Assembly: GCA_022824495.1 (NCBI GenBank)
Contig: JAJDZU010000009.1
Coordinates: 1 to 64,000, forward strand
DNA: 64,000 bases
Origin: Chloroflexota bacterium
GTDB lineage: Bacteria > Chloroflexota > UBA11872
Reading direction: 5' to 3'
Shown here: positions 61,942-64,000 of the stretch, in pieces
How positions within the stretch are numbered: the stretch's first letter is position 1
How the letters are laid out: each line of letters opens with the position of its first letter
The notes under the pieces: generated by a model
What the model saw: the letters and a program-made list of their open reading frames with translations, nothing else
What the model was told of the DNA's origin: nothing
Database searches by the model: none
Made by a program: the position numbers and the translations under genes

Positions 61942-62880
61942 GTGAGCGAAACAAGCCTTGAGGCTTCGCCGGAGGGTCTGAAGCTGGAGAAGATCAAGCT
62001 GCCGACTCGGGTCGAACAGCGCTATACCGCCTGGCAGGCCATTCGGCACAACTGGGGGTTCATTGCCCTGCATCTGGGAGTACTCGCGGCGTTCATCGTG
62101 GGCGTGAGCTGGCCGGCCGTCGTGGCCTGCCTGGCGTTCTATTGGATGCGCGTCTTCTTCATTACCGGCTTCTATCACCGCTATTTCTCCCACCGCACCT
62201 TCCAGACCACGCGGGTTTTCCAGGCTGTCATGGCGCTGCTGGGCACGTTTGGGATTCAAAAGGGGCCCTTGTGGTGGGCCGGACATCATCGCTTTCATCA
62301 CCGGCACTCCGACGAGGAGGAGGATGTGCACTCCCCGCTCAAGGGCGGATTCTGGTGGGCGCACATGGGCTGGTTGCTCGCCTACAACCGCGACGACACG
62401 CGCTGGGAAGAAGTCAAGGACCTGGTCCGCTTCCCCGAACTTCGCTGGCTCGACCGCTGGTACTTCGGCAGCACCCTGCTTTACGCCGGCGGCACGATTT
62501 CCTTGGGTTTCTGGCTCGAGCGCGCATTCCCTTCTACGGGCGTGACCTGGCTGCAGGTATTCGTATGGTGCTTCCTGGCGAGCACCGTCATGCTGCTGCA
62601 CACCACGTACCTCATAAACTCCGGTGCGCATATGTGGGGCAGCCGGCGATTCCCCACGAAGGACACGAGTCGAAACAACCTCCTGCTGGCGCTGATCACG
62701 CTGGGCGAGGGCTGGCATAACAACCATCACCGGTACCCGGGCTCTGAGCGCAATGGATTCTTCTGGTGGGAGATCGACGTGACCCACTACCTGCTCACCA
62801 TGCTGAGCTGGACCGGGTTGATCTGGGACTTGCGACGTCCGCCGGCGCACGTATATGACGAAGGCGCCCGTACTGTCTAA
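61942..62880 (+). CDS. Acyl-CoA delta-9-type desaturase
   Basis: 312 aa from GTG 61942. The stearoyl-CoA-desaturase His boxes are in order: HRYFSH, HHRFHHRHSD (HRxHH type) and GEGWHNNHHRYPG, with four membrane helices. It makes monounsaturated acyl chains (established). This is a different subfamily from the two desaturases at 26-29 kb. Followed after 16 bases by the epimerase-like gene. Confidence 0.9.
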   Translation: MSETSLEASPEGLKLEKIKLPTRVEQRYTAWQAIRHNWGFIALHLGVLAAFIVGVSWPAVVACLAFYWMRVFFITGFYHRYFSHRTFQTTRVFQAVMALLGTFGIQKGPLWWAGHHRFHHRHSDEEEDVHSPLKGGFWWAHMGWLLAYNRDDTRWEEVKDLVRFPELRWLDRWYFGSTLLYAGGTISLGFWLERAFPSTGVTWLQVFVWCFLASTVMLLHTTYLINSGAHMWGSRRFPTKDTSRNNLLLALITLGEGWHNNHHRYPGSERNGFFWWEIDVTHYLLTMLSWTGLIWDLRRPPAHVYDEGARTV

Positions 62881-62896
62881 CCGAGAGTTGACATAA

Positions 62897-63805
62897 ATGC
62901 GCGTCGCCGTCAGCGGCTCGACCGGGTTGGTCGGTGCGGCCCTCGTCGCCGACCTTCGCGCTGACGGGCTCGAAGTCGTCCGCCTGGTACGACCGGCCAC
63001 CAGGAGCGTGCAGCCTGGCGATATTCGCTGGGACCCGCAGACCGGAGACATCGATCACTCTGGGCTGGAGGGTACGGATGCCGTGGTGCACCTGGCCGGC
63101 GAGACGATCAGCGCGTTGCGGTGGACGGCCAAAAAACGTCAACGAATCCGGGAAAGTCGCGTGTGCGGTACCGACACGCTGGCGAGAGCCATCGCGGGCT
63201 TGTCACAGAGGCCTTCGGTACTCGTCTGCGCCGGCGCCACGGGCATCTATGGAAATCGCGGCGAAGAACGGCTCGACGAGAGCAGCCCGCCCGGCGAAGG
63301 GTTCCTGCCCCGGGTATCCACCCAGTGGGAAGCGGCGACGCAACCGGCCGCCGACGCCGGAGTTCGCGTTGCGATTGTCCGCCTGGCGCCCGTAATCGAC
63401 TCCCAGTCGCCCGTCGTGGCTCGAATGCGTTTGCCCATCATGCTGGGAATCGGCGGTTGGTTTGGGTCCGGCCGGCACTACTGGCCGTGGGTTGACCTGG
63501 CGGATGTGATTGGGTCTATCCGTCTGGCGATCGCGCGGGAGACGCTGAGCGGCCCCATCGTCGTGGCGGCGCCGGAAACCGTGACCAACCGCGAGTTTGT
63601 AAAGACGATGGCCCGCGAATTGCGACGCCCGGCAATTCTCCCGATACCCGCGCCGATCCTTCGGGCGTCGCTTGGCGATTTTGCCCGGGAAGCACTACTT
63701 TCCAGCCAGCGAGTTGTTCCGCGAAAACTCCTGGATGCCGGCTATGTATTTCGACAGCCGAGACTCGCGCCGACATTGCGCGCAGCGCTTCGGTCGAGCC
63801 GATAA
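62897..63805 (+). CDS. TIGR01777-family NAD-dependent epimerase/dehydratase-like protein
   Basis: 302 aa. Short-chain-type start MRVAVSGSTGLVGAALVADLR, DIDHSGLEGTDAVVHLAGETI, then SGATGIYGNRGEE-like CAGATGIYGNRGEERLDES and a C-terminal RxPxxLL-like RKLLDAGYVF. Best fit is the YfcH/SulA-like TIGR01777 group, of unknown substrate. Likely in one operon with the desaturase. Confidence 0.82.
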   Translation: MRVAVSGSTGLVGAALVADLRADGLEVVRLVRPATRSVQPGDIRWDPQTGDIDHSGLEGTDAVVHLAGETISALRWTAKKRQRIRESRVCGTDTLARAIAGLSQRPSVLVCAGATGIYGNRGEERLDESSPPGEGFLPRVSTQWEAATQPAADAGVRVAIVRLAPVIDSQSPVVARMRLPIMLGIGGWFGSGRHYWPWVDLADVIGSIRLAIARETLSGPIVVAAPETVTNREFVKTMARELRRPAILPIPAPILRASLGDFAREALLSSQRVVPRKLLDAGYVFRQPRLAPTLRAALRSSR

Positions 63806-63900
63806 CGGGGATTGCACGTGACGCTCAATGGCCGAAGGGCATGGCGTTAGTGCACCGCCAGTTTCGGCAGACGCTGCGATCGCGCGATTGCGCGACGCTG

Positions 63901-64000
63901 ATGGGCAGACAGCTTCGTGGTGGCATCGCAGTGCTGCTGGCCCTCGCGCTGCTTGCATTACCAACAGTTGGAGCCGCGTCCGCTCCTGCCAGCTTCCCGC
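63901..64000 (+). CDS. Start of a secreted protein, cut by the window end
   Basis: From ATG 63901 the frame encodes MGRQLRGGIAVLLALALLAL followed by PTVGAASAPASFP: a basic start, hydrophobic core and AxA cleavage site. An in-frame ATG at 63841 is also open. Too little is left to name the protein. Confidence 0.5.
   Translation, partial: MGRQLRGGIAVLLALALLALPTVGAASAPASFP

Overview
The window looks like high-GC chromosomal DNA from a Chloroflexota-type bacterium (inference). The clues are the long VEK/VVEK heptad stalk of the sugar-binding lipoprotein at 34848-36320, a style common in that phylum, and the mix of phytanoyl-CoA dioxygenase-like, Gfo/Idh/MocA, enolase-superfamily and Liv-type transport genes. 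No rRNA, tRNA or CRISPR array was seen.

Left third (1-25 kb): a repeat-rich accessory island. It opens with the end of a thioredoxin-fold peroxiredoxin-like gene. That gene has an in-frame TGA exactly at its redox Cys position, followed by a SECIS-like hairpin, so it is probably a selenoprotein. Next come a secreted repeat/Fn3 protein, an AAA ATPase overlapping a TOPRIM-like DUF4276 gene, a T5orf172 (GIY-YIG) protein, a DUF4238 protein and an MmeI-like type IIG restriction-modification enzyme. About 3.5 kb of decayed repeats and phage-terminase fragments follow.

The most striking locus is 13.7-22.5 kb: an Eco57I-like DNA methyltransferase, an oppositely oriented orphan target-recognition cassette, a tyrosine recombinase and a PLD-nuclease/SNF2 helicase. 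The methyltransferase and the orphan cassette share a 21-bp and an 18-bp perfect inverted repeat, both in the same reading frame. Inversion would exchange all or half of the target-recognition region without a frameshift. I read this as a candidate phase-variable restriction/defence locus with its own invertase. A terminase small/large pair under a divergent, palindrome-bearing promoter closes the island. Copies of the large-subunit 3' end are scattered through the repeats to the left.

Middle (25-43 kb): a DegT-family aminotransferase, two tandem fatty-acid desaturases with a START-like protein, and an M20 amidohydrolase. A minus-strand sugar operon follows (binding lipoprotein, two permeases, two Gfo/Idh/MocA dehydrogenases, M20), with a LacI-type regulator and a candidate operator. 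Then comes a complete Liv-type branched-chain amino acid ABC transporter.

Right (43-64 kb): paired PhyH dioxygenases, further Gfo/Idh/MocA enzymes, two enolase-superfamily dehydratases and a UxuA-like mannonate dehydratase, which suggest sugar-acid catabolism. The rest is uncharacterised membrane and lipoproteins, a divergent zinc-type ABC system (SBP and permease on minus, ATPase on plus), a cyclopropane-fatty-acid synthase, a delta-9-type desaturase and a TIGR01777-like epimerase. The last 100 bases start a secreted protein that is cut by the window edge.
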